This document shows, in pieces, positions 1 to 10,533 of a stretch of 64,000 bases of DNA. Each line of letters starts with the position of its first letter. Positions within the stretch are counted from its first letter, which is position 1. Below the pieces are notes generated by a model that did not search any database, was not told where the DNA came from, and saw only the letters and a list, made by a program, of their open reading frames with translations. The DNA is from Sphagnum magellanicum (Eukaryota; Streptophyta; Sphagnopsida; Sphagnales; Sphagnaceae): NCBI GenBank assembly GCA_021904315.1, contig CM038910.1, positions 14,322,001 through 14,386,000 on the forward strand, read 5' to 3'. The position numbers and the translations under genes were made by a program.

Positions 1-897
1 GCTATGATCCTGTATGTGAGGTTAAACTATTAAGAAAATGTTTGTGAATATCTCCCACTGCATGAAGCCACAGTCTCAGAGTTCCCTGCAGACATATGCT
101 CTCTCTTTAGCATGACAACAGTGAATCCAGTTTCTTGGTTTGGGTTGTTTTTGCAGTCGACTATGGATGATGGATGGCAAGCAATGTTCAGTGGACTGAA
201 TTTTGCAAAGCACTTGGAAGGGCCAGTATGCTTCAACCATCTGATTTTTGCACCATTAGGGTATGATACCCCCCTCTTCAAAGGTCTGAGTCAAAGCATC
301 TTTTGCCAGGGGTGTTCTGCCTCAGATGCAGAAAAAGGTTCCCGATACCAAACTCCTAGGTTGCGAGAATTTGGTGAGATGTTCACCTCAGCATTCAATC
401 TTTCATCTGCAACACATTCCCCAAAGGAGCCCAGGGTTGCAAAAGTTTTGTTCGTAAGACGGGAAGACTATTTGGCACATCCACGGCATACAGGAAAGCC
501 TGAATCACGCCTTAGCAATGAAGAAGAAGTTCTGGACGCTCTGAAGACTTGGGCAAGCCAGAGGGCAAGTGATGAGTTGGGTGTCAGTGTAGTCAATGGT
601 TTGCTTGCACACATGTCAATGGAAGAGCAGTTACGGGAAGTTCAAGAAGCCTCAATCATAGTGGGGGCACATGGGGCGGGCCTCTCACATGTTTTGTTTG
701 CTAGGCCTGAGAAGACAGCAATTCTGGAACTTGTGAGCCCATATTTTATACGCCCACATTTTCAGGCTATGTCACAATGGATGGGCATGGAGTATCATAC
801 AATTGAGATGGGAAGCTCAGAAGCTGATTGCTCACAAGTGACAGACCGTGTAGATAACATTTTATCAGGTTTGCTAAAAAAGAATGCAATCTCTTAG
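1..897 (+). CDS. XYLT: Core beta-1,2-xylosyltransferase-like GT61 glycosyltransferase, 3' part
   Basis: The likely product is a Golgi type II enzyme that adds beta-1,2-xylose to the core mannose of complex N-glycans (family knowledge). Only the C-terminal part is in the window. A putative short exon end (1-11) is followed by donor gtatgt at 12 and acceptor ttgcag ending at 156. The last exon, 157-897, gives 246 codons and stop TAG. Seen motifs: MFSGLNFAKHLEGPVCFNH and APLGYDTP near the exon start, KVLFVRREDY in the middle, and the GT61 hallmark IIVGAHGAGLSHVLF, followed by RPHF and a W-x-G-M-E-Y segment. Together these resemble plant XYLT more than any other GT61 branch I can recall. An in-frame ATG at 112 lies inside the presumed intron and is probably not the start. 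EGF-domain O-GlcNAc transferase or another GT61 subgroup is the alternative. Tail to tail with calmodulin. Family assignment is firm; the exact substrate is inferred. Confidence 0.8.
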
Positions 898-1086
898 TAT
901 CAAACCCTGAATTGGGGGAGGGGACAGATAAAGTTCATCTTTCTGACATGGAGTTCAAATGACTGCTGTTACAAATCTTAGTTCAGTTCTGCAGTCACAA
1001 GTCATAGTGGTATTCCCACCCAGTCTTTCCATCCCTGGGACTCCCTAACATGCAGGGATATGCTGTGGCTGTATAATCTTTAAACC

Positions 1087-1092
1087 AATAAA
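1087..1092 (+). promoter_or_regulatory. Possible polyadenylation signal AATAAA of the GT61 gene
   Basis: A canonical AATAAA lies about 190 bases after the stop codon at 897, a normal plant 3' UTR distance. No other signal of equal quality is closer. The cleavage site cannot be seen from sequence. Confidence 0.4.
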
Positions 1093-1879
1093 GAGTAGTT
1101 GAGACAATGAAAATTGACTCTGGTCGGAAAAGCAACTAATCGTTCAAGATATTCTGTACAAGATACAGGTCAAGTTTGAGGCGAGAAGTTTCTCTTGTAT
1201 ATGAGGGTTCACCATGCCACTAGTTCAAGTCAAATACAGTTTGAGCTGGGAATATTTTACAACCAATGTGACCACCATAGCTGCAAGCTATTGTTAAACT
1301 GAATTATGGTTCCAAAATAGAAGGACCCCTTCCATCAACAAGCACCTCACATGTGAGCCATGATGAATCATCTTTCTTTCTTCCCTATGAGACTGGTAGC
1401 TGTATATGGTGCCCTCTTACATTTGGTTTATCAACTGAGATGGAGTTGATGTGCAATTATATGCAGTCATATGCACTTTTGTTGTGATGTAGATGCGTTC
1501 ATCTGGTCTTGATGGCATAACTGATCATCACAAAAGTTCTAGTCGCTTGCAGAGGTTCAAGCCCTGTGAAAATAAAATGCTTATCTAGGGTTTGAAATCT
1601 AGATTCTCTTCAATCATCTCTATCTTTATCTGTTTCTCAGTTCCAAATATGAGACTCCTGCGTTGTATTCGGTAGAGGTTGAATTTGCCCACAGTATCCA
1701 AACCAAATTTTCCCGTTTGCCTGGAACAAGAGTTTCATATATTAGAACACCAGCAAAGAATATATGAAAGAATCCTTGTATTTCTCATAAATATGAAGCT
1801 AAAGCAAAATTGTAAACAACAGAGACCACTAAAACCCTTTTCATATGTACAAACTCACTCAATACGTGCGGCAAGACTG

Positions 1880-2008
1880 TAGTTTAGGGAGTACATCCAG
1901 AGCTTCCTAGCTCTGGGTCATGCCAAGAACACCCTCTTTCCCGGCAAAACCTTAGGGATCTTGACTATTAGCTTCATAGGGGTGCTCTGGGTGTACCCCC
2001 CTAAACCA
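1880..2008. repeat. Small inverted-repeat element (MITE or foldback-like)
   Basis: The left arm 1880-1903 (starting tagtttaggg, ending catccagagc) pairs with the right arm 1984-2008 (starting gctctgggtgtac, ending ctaaacca). The arms match at most positions over about 24 bases. Inner segments gaacaccct (about 1928) and aggggtgctc (about 1978) extend the hairpin. The whole is about 129 bp. A dimer of short palindromes or a MITE remnant both fit. No clear target-site duplication was found. Confidence 0.5.
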
Positions 2009-4327
2009 CACTCATGCGCCAAGTTTTACTTGCTGCATTCCTCACGCTGTACAGTAGCACAAATAATGGGATACAGAATGAAAGCTGTTAATACGGTAAT
2101 GTGTTTCGACGTGTTAAATCTGCTCGCTGTTGGAGAGTAATGCATCTCAGCAACGAGCAGATACAGAGAATAAAAGTTGCTTCGAACCATGTCGCGTAGT
2201 ATCATGACAATTCTGATTTACACTCTGTTTGAAAGCACCTCGGCATCAAGTGGGTACAGAGAATGGGACCTCTGAACTGTGTCATTTGTTATATGACGTT
2301 TCTGGTTCACACTCTGCTCGAGAGCTGATGCATTGAACAGATGCAAATTACTTCGGTGGATTAGAGCTCAGTTCAGAGCATCAAGCCCATAACTCTGGAT
2401 TGTATGCCGCATCGCCAAGGCTCTGCACACTGCCATAGACAATGCGGCGTGTGAAGGACAAGTTCATCTCACATTCGTTGTCAGTCGAGGACATCAGTTT
2501 TCTGAAGGCAGTCAGTCAGTCATTGTCAGCCTACATGTGTCCAGCAAGAAAATGGATATGTCCTGAGCTGTAAAGTGCTGCCGTGCTGCCGTGATAATTA
2601 CGAGTTGAGAGCCTAATCCTGGGCTCCAATGGGATCCTGCAAATGGCAAGTACAGTTTGCTGTCCCAAGTGGTCTAGTGAGAGCGGTGGACTTCCGCGAG
2701 ATTGGCTTTCCACCTTCACCTGTCTCGTATTCGCCATACCTTCAGGTCATCAGGTAATGTACTACCGACGACGTTTATTATGCGGATCTCCTCCAAGCGT
2801 TATCAAGCAGCAATGATACATGTCCGCAAGCACAACCCATATCATCATGCCATAGACGCCGAATTTTTGACTCGTCACTGAGGTGAAAATCATTTGAGTT
2901 CCTCTTGTGATCTCTAATCATCACGCTACAAACAGCCTTTCCAGCAACAGCAGTGTCAAATCAGGATCAGATACAAATACAGTATGGCTACATATGTATA
3001 CCTACCTAGGCAGTGACAGGTTTCAAGGGACAATGCAAACCTTCCCGTTGCAGAGCCAATATAAGTGAAGTATCTCAGAAGTTGAACCTGTTGTGGCTCA
3101 TATAATCACAGAGGACAAAGACTCTGTAACAGTGCTGTGACCTACATACAATTCCCAAGCCACCATCTAAGGACTTTATGATCATCACATGCTGGGTGGC
3201 CAAGCCATGTAGCCCTTGGCCTTCAATTAACTTACCACAGCCAGCACATTTCAAGCATCGGCTATGACTGCAAAAGCAAGCTGCCTTGATGTAACAATTC
3301 TCAAAGGTCTATAGAATCAATTTGCTTTGGTAAACACAGTCAATATTTCAACAGAGATGAGCCTCCACTCTGCAGGGCAGTTAAAGCAATCTTTCATGAA
3401 CTTGCTTGATCACTTCCCATTCATCAATTTTGCAGAAGCATGCATACTTTAAGCTTTGAGGTCTGGGTGGAATCCCTGCCATGTTCTTCATCAAGAACAC
3501 TATTTTGCCCTCATTTCAATCCTGTTACAAAGGAGCTAATTGGGTTTGACTTGCTTGAAAAGAGGAGACTAAATAAATGACTACTGTTGCTGCTAAGGAT
3601 ATCACATCAGGACTAAAGGTTCACATATAAACACAACTCCCAATTATCTTCACCTCATTGGTTTGTGAGCTACATAGAGAAGACAATAAGCTCAAGTTTG
3701 ATAATTAGTCAAAGGTAAGATCGCAATTGCTTGTTATATACTTGTAGCACATCTCACTGGCAAAGGTTAGCCATCTTGCAGTGAATATCTGGACAAAAAT
3801 ACACTGGGGATCCATAGTACTGTAGAAGATAATCCACATTCCATAAGTAAACACTATCATTGCAAATTTATGTACACCAGTGTAATCTTTCCCTGATTGA
3901 TTTGTAAGCCACATAAACCACATGCCAAGCAGACGTCACAAAAATCAGTTGCAGGTGAGATGGAATTAACTCATCATAAGCATGTAGAATGGCACAGTGC
4001 AAAAAGGAATACATATCCTCTCAAGAAAGGCAAGGAGACTGGACAAAAATAGATCCACAGGAATGCACAAGGTGATCTGCAATGCAGAAACTCACTATCA
4101 TTCACCAGCCACTAATAAAGTAGTCAGAAAAGCACCTACCTGGGTCCACCAACCATGCACTGCCAACATCACATGCAAAAGGCACAGCCATCTGACTGTA
4201 AGACATCAACAACTGCCATATTGCTGTAGGAAAATGTGAACCAGGCATGTCTGTGACACCAGCATATTGCTGCCTCAAAAATCTGCTCAGAAGGTTGAGG
4301 AGAAAAAAGATACCACCATTTTCCACA

Positions 4328-5469
4328 CTACTTGGCCATCATCATTTTTACAAATTCCTCATAGTCGACTTGACCATCACCATTTATGTCAGCTTCCTGA
4401 ATCATCTGGTTAACTTCCTCATCTGTGAGCTTCTCCCCAAGATTTATCATCACATGCCGCAACTGTAGTCCAGAGTCCCCATGCTTACTCAGTAACACCA
4501 GACAAAGAACTTACACACGCCTGAGCAAGGACCAAAACAGGCTAGTGAAGCATGTAAATCTTCAAAATTCAAAGGAAATCTGAAAATCATGAAGACAGTT
4601 CCATGCTACAGGCAGATTCTCCCTTGACCAAAAAGCCATCTCAACCATTTTCCAAGAAATTTCTATTCAGGCTTTCCAGTAATCATGTACCTCTACATAA
4701 TTTCCAGGGGTCTGATAATTGGAGGATACGAGCAAAACCATGGCCTGAACACCTTGGAAATAATCACTTCAACATAAGACTGTAAATTAAAGGGGCAACA
4801 ATCGCACATACATACCTCAGCAGCAGAGATGAAGCCATTCTGATCCTTGTCAAAGACCTTGAAAGCCTCTTTTAACTCCTCGTCAGAATCTGTGTCCTGC
4901 AGTACCTTGGCAGAGTGGCCTGGAACTCGTCAATAGCAGCCCAGATTACTCAGTGGAAGCTTCTTACGTTCCAGGAAAGATATTGGACGTCCCAAATTTC
5001 GGAGATTAGATCGCTCTGGAAACACTCACTCTATAACAAACTCTCAAAATGCTTACACATCATCACCACAAACGCACCTTCATTTTCCGTGCCATCAGAT
5101 TCAGAAACTCCGAGAAATCGATCGTTCCATTTCCGTCAGCGTCGACTTCACGGATCATATCCTTGAGTTCGACTTCGGTCGGGTTTTGTCCTAAGGAACG
5201 CATCACCGTCCCAAGCTCCTGGATCGTGATGCTGCCTGCGAACAAACAGAAACACGCGTTACCGACATCCGACCACCTCCGATGATTCTCCTAGAGACGT
5301 CGGCGGCAGCAGACGAACCGACTCGGTAATGGATTCACAAGATCGGTTTACAAGAAAACGTAAAAGCCAGCATTAACATAGTATACTGTATACCATCGCC
5401 ATCCTTGTCGAATAAGCTGAAAGCTTCCTTGAACTCTCCGATCTGCTCATCCGTCAAGTGTTCGGCCAT
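4328..5469 (-). CDS. CAM: Calmodulin, complete, four exons
   Basis: This is the four-EF-hand Ca2+ sensor that binds and regulates many kinases, channels and transcription factors. Exons on the minus strand: 5394-5469, 5078-5235, 4816-4896 and 4328-4462, total 450 nt, 149 residues plus stop, the canonical length. Donors are gtatac, gtgcgt and gtatgt; the acceptors end in CAG. Intron 1 splits the Gly26 codon, the classic plant calmodulin position. The other two follow Lys78 and Glu105 in phase 0. EF-hand loops are D21-E32, D57-E68, D94-E105 ([12 protein letters not shown]) and D130-E141 ([12 protein letters not shown]), all with acidic positions 1 and 12. Lys116, the usual trimethylation site, lies in the GEKLTDEE context. 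The start is the ATG in the [17 protein letters not shown] context. An in-frame upstream ATG at 5526-5524 would add a hydrophobic leader not seen in the family. Substitutions such as His4, Gly11 and N-Q in the fourth-hand helix suggest a divergent isoform. Confidence 0.96.
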
Positions 5470-5510
5470 GATACTTTCACTACTGCAAAAAAGCACACAC
5501 AGAAACACAC

Positions 5511-5526
5511 GCACGCACGCACGCAC
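5511..5526. repeat. (GCAC)4 microsatellite in the calmodulin leader
   Basis: Four GCAC units lie about 42 bases upstream of the calmodulin ATG, within a CA-rich stretch from about 5494. They are probably in the 5' UTR or core promoter. Confidence 0.8.
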
Positions 5527-5529
5527 AAA

Positions 5530-6180
5530 CCCTCCGTCCGTCCCTGTAGCTCGACAATGTCAACCAATCTAGAGCTTCAAAAGGACTCTGCGCAAGAAAA
5601 GTAAAACGCAGGAGGAGTGGAGATTCGCAGAAAGGCACGTGAAGCGTCGCGGCATGCACTGTTCAGGGAGGCCAAAAAAAAGCACCCTTCCAAAGGAAAA
5701 CACCGACAACGCCAGAAAAAAAATAAAAATCTTAAAAGCCACTTAGCAACAACATCTAACCCTTGTGACAACAACTACTAAAACAGATAGGTAGCAACAA
5801 CAGAATCCTAATCAGTTCTTGAAGAAGTCGCAACAAGAAACCAACAAAACCAATTACTTATGAGAAGGGGCACAACAGTGCAAACTGCAAACCATAGCTA
5901 GCGAGTGGCCATAGCTGAGCGAGCGTGCGAGCATGTGCCGAAGCTGGTCCCATTGCCGTGCACGAAACCGACTACCCATGCCCAGTAAGTGTAGGGTAGG
6001 GTAAAGCCGCAGAATGAGGGTATTACTGAAATAAAGGGCCTGCCCGAGGTGGTAGCCGAGGGAGGCCCCAATTTCGGTTGATGCCCTCATCCATCCAAGG
6101 GCTTTACTTACCCGACATAACGCATGTGGCAGTCCACCTTGGATGAAGAATCGTAACATCGCGATGTAGGAGCAGGAGAA
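5530..6180. other. Calmodulin upstream region with an unrecognised GC-richer block
   Basis: The first part (5530-5850) is the presumed promoter and leader of calmodulin; no TATA box could be assigned with confidence. From about 5854 to 6159 the minus strand is open for 101 codons, with motifs such as GLPHALCRVSKALGWMRAS and GQALYFSNTLILRLYPTL. I do not recognise a domain. The wording has the feel of a widespread plant repeat, but I cannot prove that. The block ends near 6180-6260, after which the DNA becomes strongly AT-rich. Confidence 0.35.
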
Positions 6181-8816
6181 CCCTCAAGACATGAGGAAGA
6201 ACCAAAAAGTCCCTTGTGAAAGATGAAATTTGCCCCCCAAACAATGGAAGGGAAATTACTGGCGTTGGGCCATTCTCACTATTTTTTGAGAATTGTTCGG
6301 TTTCAGTTGTTGTACAAAGTTATGAAAATTGAATCAATCTTTTATATATATATTTTTAAATTAGGCTGTTAGAATTGGCCAAGGTATTAGGATTGTTATT
6401 CTTTTCATATTTAATCAGTTTTTCAAACATAGTGGTTCTCACAAATGCAATATCAGATCATTTTCACAACCTAGCTACCAAATTTTCATCTATTGAAAAT
6501 GATTTTTTTTGACATTTAAAACAATAAAAATCTATAAAAAAATAGTTTGAAACAATGCTTTTCATCTAAATTCACATCTTCACAACTTTATCCCTTTAAA
6601 AAGTTCCTTCAAACTTTTTCAATTCCTCTTTTAAACTTGCACAAATCTCAATTAACTTTACCAAGTTAGAAGGGCTAGACTTGCAACTTATCCTAGGATC
6701 AATTGGCCAATTTATACTCATAAAAATTAATTTGTCTAAGTTATTTTATTATAAATGACATTTCAATAAATTAGTAAGTATTCTAACTAGGGGGAAAAAA
6801 AATCGATTTCAATTTGTGATCCAACAATCCTAAAGATTTAATGAGCAAGGAATCCAACTATAGGAAACATGGTCTCATGTTTCTAACACCACATAAGAAG
6901 ACATATTGTCACCAAAAAGAAAGGGACCACACAACAACCAGACCCCTCTAGCTCTGCTTGTTTCTGACAGAGCGAGCATCGGGTATTCACACATCAAGAA
7001 AACAGCACAACAACATCACTGATCCATACCCACACGAGATATTCATCATTGGAGCACAACAGACTCGCCCGAACCTCTACAGACACAACTCCTACTCAGA
7101 ACTTCCAGGATAAGAATGCATAATTCAAATTGCACAAAAAGGTCCTCGATAACACAAGCGTCCACTTTTCCAGAACGTGGAACAATGATCTAACAACTAT
7201 TATGTCTACGATCGAGCTCTCCCCCAAAAGCAAACCACTCGAGCTGTCTATCCTATGCATTTCCCAAACTTCTCCGTTCTACGACCTCGATCCTTACTCA
7301 CAATCAAACTCTCACCAAATTCAGGAGCTAGCCATCCCCTAGTTACTAACGCAGTGGAAGAAATCAGCAACTAGCAATCTCCTAAGCTCTTGCTCATTCT
7401 CCAAAGTCTCTCTCCTCTTCTCTGTTCTTTTCCTTTTTCTCTACTTCCTCTCTGTACTATTTTTCTACTCCCTAGCACCTTCAGCCTCTGCCAAACTCTC
7501 CGGACCAGACCTCCATTGCCGCTCTCCTCCTCCATGAATGCCAATTCCGGCGCCGCCATGCATTCCCACCGCCTTAGACCATAAAGACCAGCACCTCCGT
7601 TGCCATAATCCCGTGCCGTCCTCCTCAAGTGGTGAGCTTCCTTGATCAAACCAACGCAGCCGCCATGCATTATCTTAGTGATGAGAAGTAATGCGTCGCT
7701 AACCAAGTGATGGTGCAAACAAAATCACGATCAGAATCAGAATAGGAACGTTGTTCGGTCACCCCATGTTCGGTTACAATATGATGTTTTTGACATCAAC
7801 TTAATATCACTTGAAAGTCAAAAGCTTTTTATTCACAAGCTCCGTTGCTAATTCATTGATGCTTAATATCATTTCAAAAATATCCAAACTACAATTTTCA
7901 TCAGTTCTTTCATTAGCATAATCATTTTCAAATTCACCCAATCGTGTAAATGTTCATAACATTTCAAAAGCATGGGATATACAAACTTTGTATAATAATC
8001 TTCAAAAATGGCCTTCCTTCAATCATAACCTTGATAAATGATAACACAATACAAAAACGATTAAATACAAGGTCCAACATCAAGGAAAGCATATTACGAG
8101 TTTTTTTCTCTTCATATTTCCTTAGGAAAGAAAAAAAAAAAATTGAAAATTCTCACATCCTTTTTGATATTTTGAAGTTAGACATGTTAATTCAAGAAAA
8201 ACATTTGAATCTTCTTCCATTAGGCCATCAAAAGAAATTATAATTTCGATTTCATCCTTGAATTTCAAACTCATGGATATGGAAAAATTTAAAGCATCAC
8301 TTGACAACAAATGACCTCTACACTAGTTTGAAATACAAATAGACACAAAATGGTTAAACAATCAACAATAATTTGGGAAATGTGCCATGTCAAAGAAGGT
8401 GGCATTTTTAAAGTCATCCTCAAATTATTTTGCTTGTTATAACAAAATATAATAATTTCTTTGAATTGTAAAGCTTCCTAAAACAAGATAACTTTATTAT
8501 CAAATTTCCAAAAGCAAAACAATATGTTAGATTATATTTTGTGGAAATTTTCAAAAGGAAATTAAAATAATTTTTTTCAATAAAAAAAAACCTTTGTCAT
8601 CTATGGTGTATTGAATTTCCTTAAGGGAAAACTAGAATTGACACTTGCATATTCCACTCTTATCTACTTTTTCTTGATATTTTGGGCCAAATGACATCAC
8701 TTTTACAAATCTCCTTTGCAACCTTGGTAAAAACATATTTTAAATCTTGCACATTTTTTTCATTTGTTGTAGGATACTAACATGTTTTAGAAAATGCATG
8801 CCCAAAACAAGCTTCT
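6181..8816. other. AT-rich intergenic DNA, no supported gene
   Basis: Most of this is low-complexity AT-rich sequence. A patch of ordinary composition from about 6890 to 7740 contains pyrimidine-rich runs and short open frames on both strands, such as a 115-codon frame on the minus strand at 7718-7371. None resembles a known family. The patch could be a captured gene or promoter fragment. Nothing else identifiable was seen. Confidence 0.4.
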
Positions 8817-9729
8817 TGACACACCCCGAAGCTCCTGAATGGACTCAAATGTGAGTCTAAACTGAAAACAACAAAACAACAAGGAGTCGAGGCACACTCC
8901 TTAGCTCGCAGCACTTTGAGGGGGTAAAGGGGCGTGTTGGAGCTCCGGGATGGGACTAAGAAAAGTGACAAACATCAACTACTCACACGGACCTGCACAA
9001 AACCAACACAAGGTGGTTAGTGCATAATTAAAGCACCTTTAGTGCTAAGATGAACCACGAGCAACTCGGACTCACAAGACTCACCATGCCCGGACTTGGG
9101 GGAAGCCACCACCTTCCCCCTTATAGTATACTTTGTGCTTCTCCACGAGGCTCACATCCAAATGGTTTTTTGTCCCGGGACTCCCAAGTGGGAGTCCCAA
9201 AATTGTCAAAGTCGCGACTCCCGTGACTTTGGGGCCCCATAACTTTGTGTGAAAACCTCGGATTGAGATGTGATATAAAGCAAAGTTGTAGCCCTCGTAG
9301 AGATCTTTCCAACAGTATGTGGCACACTACCTGCACGCAAGGAAATCTGGTTGATTCCCAACTTTTAGTGGTTGGGAGTCAAATTATCCATTTGATTCCC
9401 GACCTTTCTTTTGGCCATAACTTATGTTTCAAATGTCAAAATGAATGATGCAAGCCCATTTTAGACATCTACGTTTCAATAAATTTCTAATGATATAATG
9501 AAATCTTCAAACCAATGGGTTTTGACCCCTGTAATTGCTCCTTGAAGATTTGAGAGTCCTTTGAGACTCCAACTCCCCAAGTGAGAGTTGCCTTGGGAGT
9601 GTGAAGGTTCATTCTCTCACACTGTCCTGCACTCCCGGGAGTATAAGATGTGCCTCCCAGGTCTCTCTTTTGTCTCACCCTTTTGCAAGCCCTTGCCTTA
9701 GTCGCGAGCCCAAAGTTAGGGTTGCAACA
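8817..9729 (-). mobile_element. 3' LTR of a Ty3/gypsy chromovirus (LTR family A, copy 1)
   Basis: The 913-bp element begins TGTTGCAACC (at 9729, minus strand) and ends GTGTGTCA (at 8817), the TG...CA form of an LTR. It is preceded on the minus strand by a purine tract and by pol remains, so it is the 3' LTR of that element. A second copy in the opposite orientation lies at 20895-21792 and aligns over the full length, which fixes both ends. A perfect hairpin with arms GGGGGAAG and CTTCCCCC (9098-9120) and another with arms GGGACTCCC and GGGAGTCCC (9177-9198) lie inside. No 5' partner LTR exists in the window. Confidence 0.85.
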
Positions 9730-9731
9730 TT

Positions 9732-9744
9732 CTCCCCCACTATA
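9732..9744 (-). promoter_or_regulatory. Polypurine tract next to LTR family A
   Basis: On the minus strand the sequence tatagtgggggag lies two bases before the LTR start. A polypurine tract at this place primes plus-strand DNA synthesis in LTR retrotransposons. Confidence 0.75.
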
Positions 9745-10533
9745 AGAAGAGGGCAATGTCCTCATTAACACTTAGAATTTATTTCCTCAATGCAATTGCT
9801 TTCAATTGGATCCTTGGCCATTGCTTGTCGACTTTTGTGGCAGGACCTTGCTTCAAGTTAACTTAGGCGTCCCCAAGTTTCCAACACTTTTTGGCAAGTC
9901 CAAAGGTATTTCATAAAAAACCCTTAACCTTTGCTTCATCAAAAGACCTAAACTAGCCTAATTGATGAAGCCTTCATTTGGGAGGCCATTATTTTAACCT
10001 TCCCCTCATGAGGAACTCAAAGCCAAGTCTAATCTTGACCTAAGTTACTTGACATGACTCCTTTCCCAACCTTGCACCTCAATCACAACAATCAAGCCTA
10101 ACTAAAATAATGTTTATCAAGGTACAAGAAGCAACGTTTAGGCTTTGCAAAAACCTAAGCCCCAAGCTACATGATTATAGTACACGAACGGGGTCATGAC
10201 TTCCCGTGTTGGCCGCCACTACCAACCAACCCTTTGGGATGCACTTTAAGCATGTGCACGTCCCTGCAAGCTCACCTTGCTTGCCTTCCCTTTTGGCGCC
10301 AAGGTTTATTTTAGTCGCAAGGTGGGAATCCAATTTTAATTTGGGCTTACGCAAGAAAGTTCCATTTGTCCATGCCACTCGACCACTTTTTTAATAATAC
10401 TCATTATGTTCATGATGCAATTTTTTTGGAAGTTTTTCGCCTTTATTTCACTTGCAACTTGATGAGGTACATTTGTGTAACTCCCTGCCCCACTAAAAAA
10501 AAGGTGATGTCCTCATCACATTCTATGTTTTTT
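9745..10533 (-). other. Non-coding 3' region of the gypsy element, with a second polypurine tract
   Basis: This stretch lies between the end of the chromodomain reading frame and the polypurine tract at 9732-9744. A second tract, agtggggcagggag on the minus strand (10481-10494), follows directly after the pol stop. It is preceded by gatgaggacatcacc, which resembles aatgaggacattgcc in front of the other tract. Either two related elements are joined here, or one element carries a duplicated 3' end. No open frame of interest is present. Confidence 0.5.

Larger units (their letters stand above)
898..4327. other. Intergenic DNA between two convergent genes
   Basis: About 3.4 kb of moderate base composition separates the stop codons of the GT61 gene and the calmodulin gene. 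It should hold both 3' UTRs. No open frame here resembles a known protein. It contains the inverted repeat listed separately and a weak, diverged internal similarity: 'cactctg' contexts near 2210-2240 and 2310-2330, about 100 bases apart. I see no RNA gene. Confidence 0.5.

Noticed and set aside
112..156. ATG at 112 as the start of the GT61 protein
   Set aside because: The sequence from 112 to 156 looks like an intron end (pyrimidine-rich, ttgcag). Family proteins continue far upstream, so the true start lies outside the window.
1490..1580. Box B-like 'aggttcaagccct' with a possible D-arm upstream
   Set aside because: Spacing and stems do not fit a tRNA, and no second copy was seen.
5470..5526. 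Upstream in-frame ATG that would add 19 residues to calmodulin
   Set aside because: The extra segment is Cys-rich and unlike any calmodulin N-terminus, and it is partly encoded by the GCAC microsatellite. The MAEHLTDEQ start fits the family exactly.
7371..7718. 115-codon open frame on the minus strand near a pyrimidine-rich patch
   Set aside because: Rich in Arg/Gly/Glu because the opposite strand is pyrimidine-rich; no motif, and the overlapping frame on the + strand is equally open.
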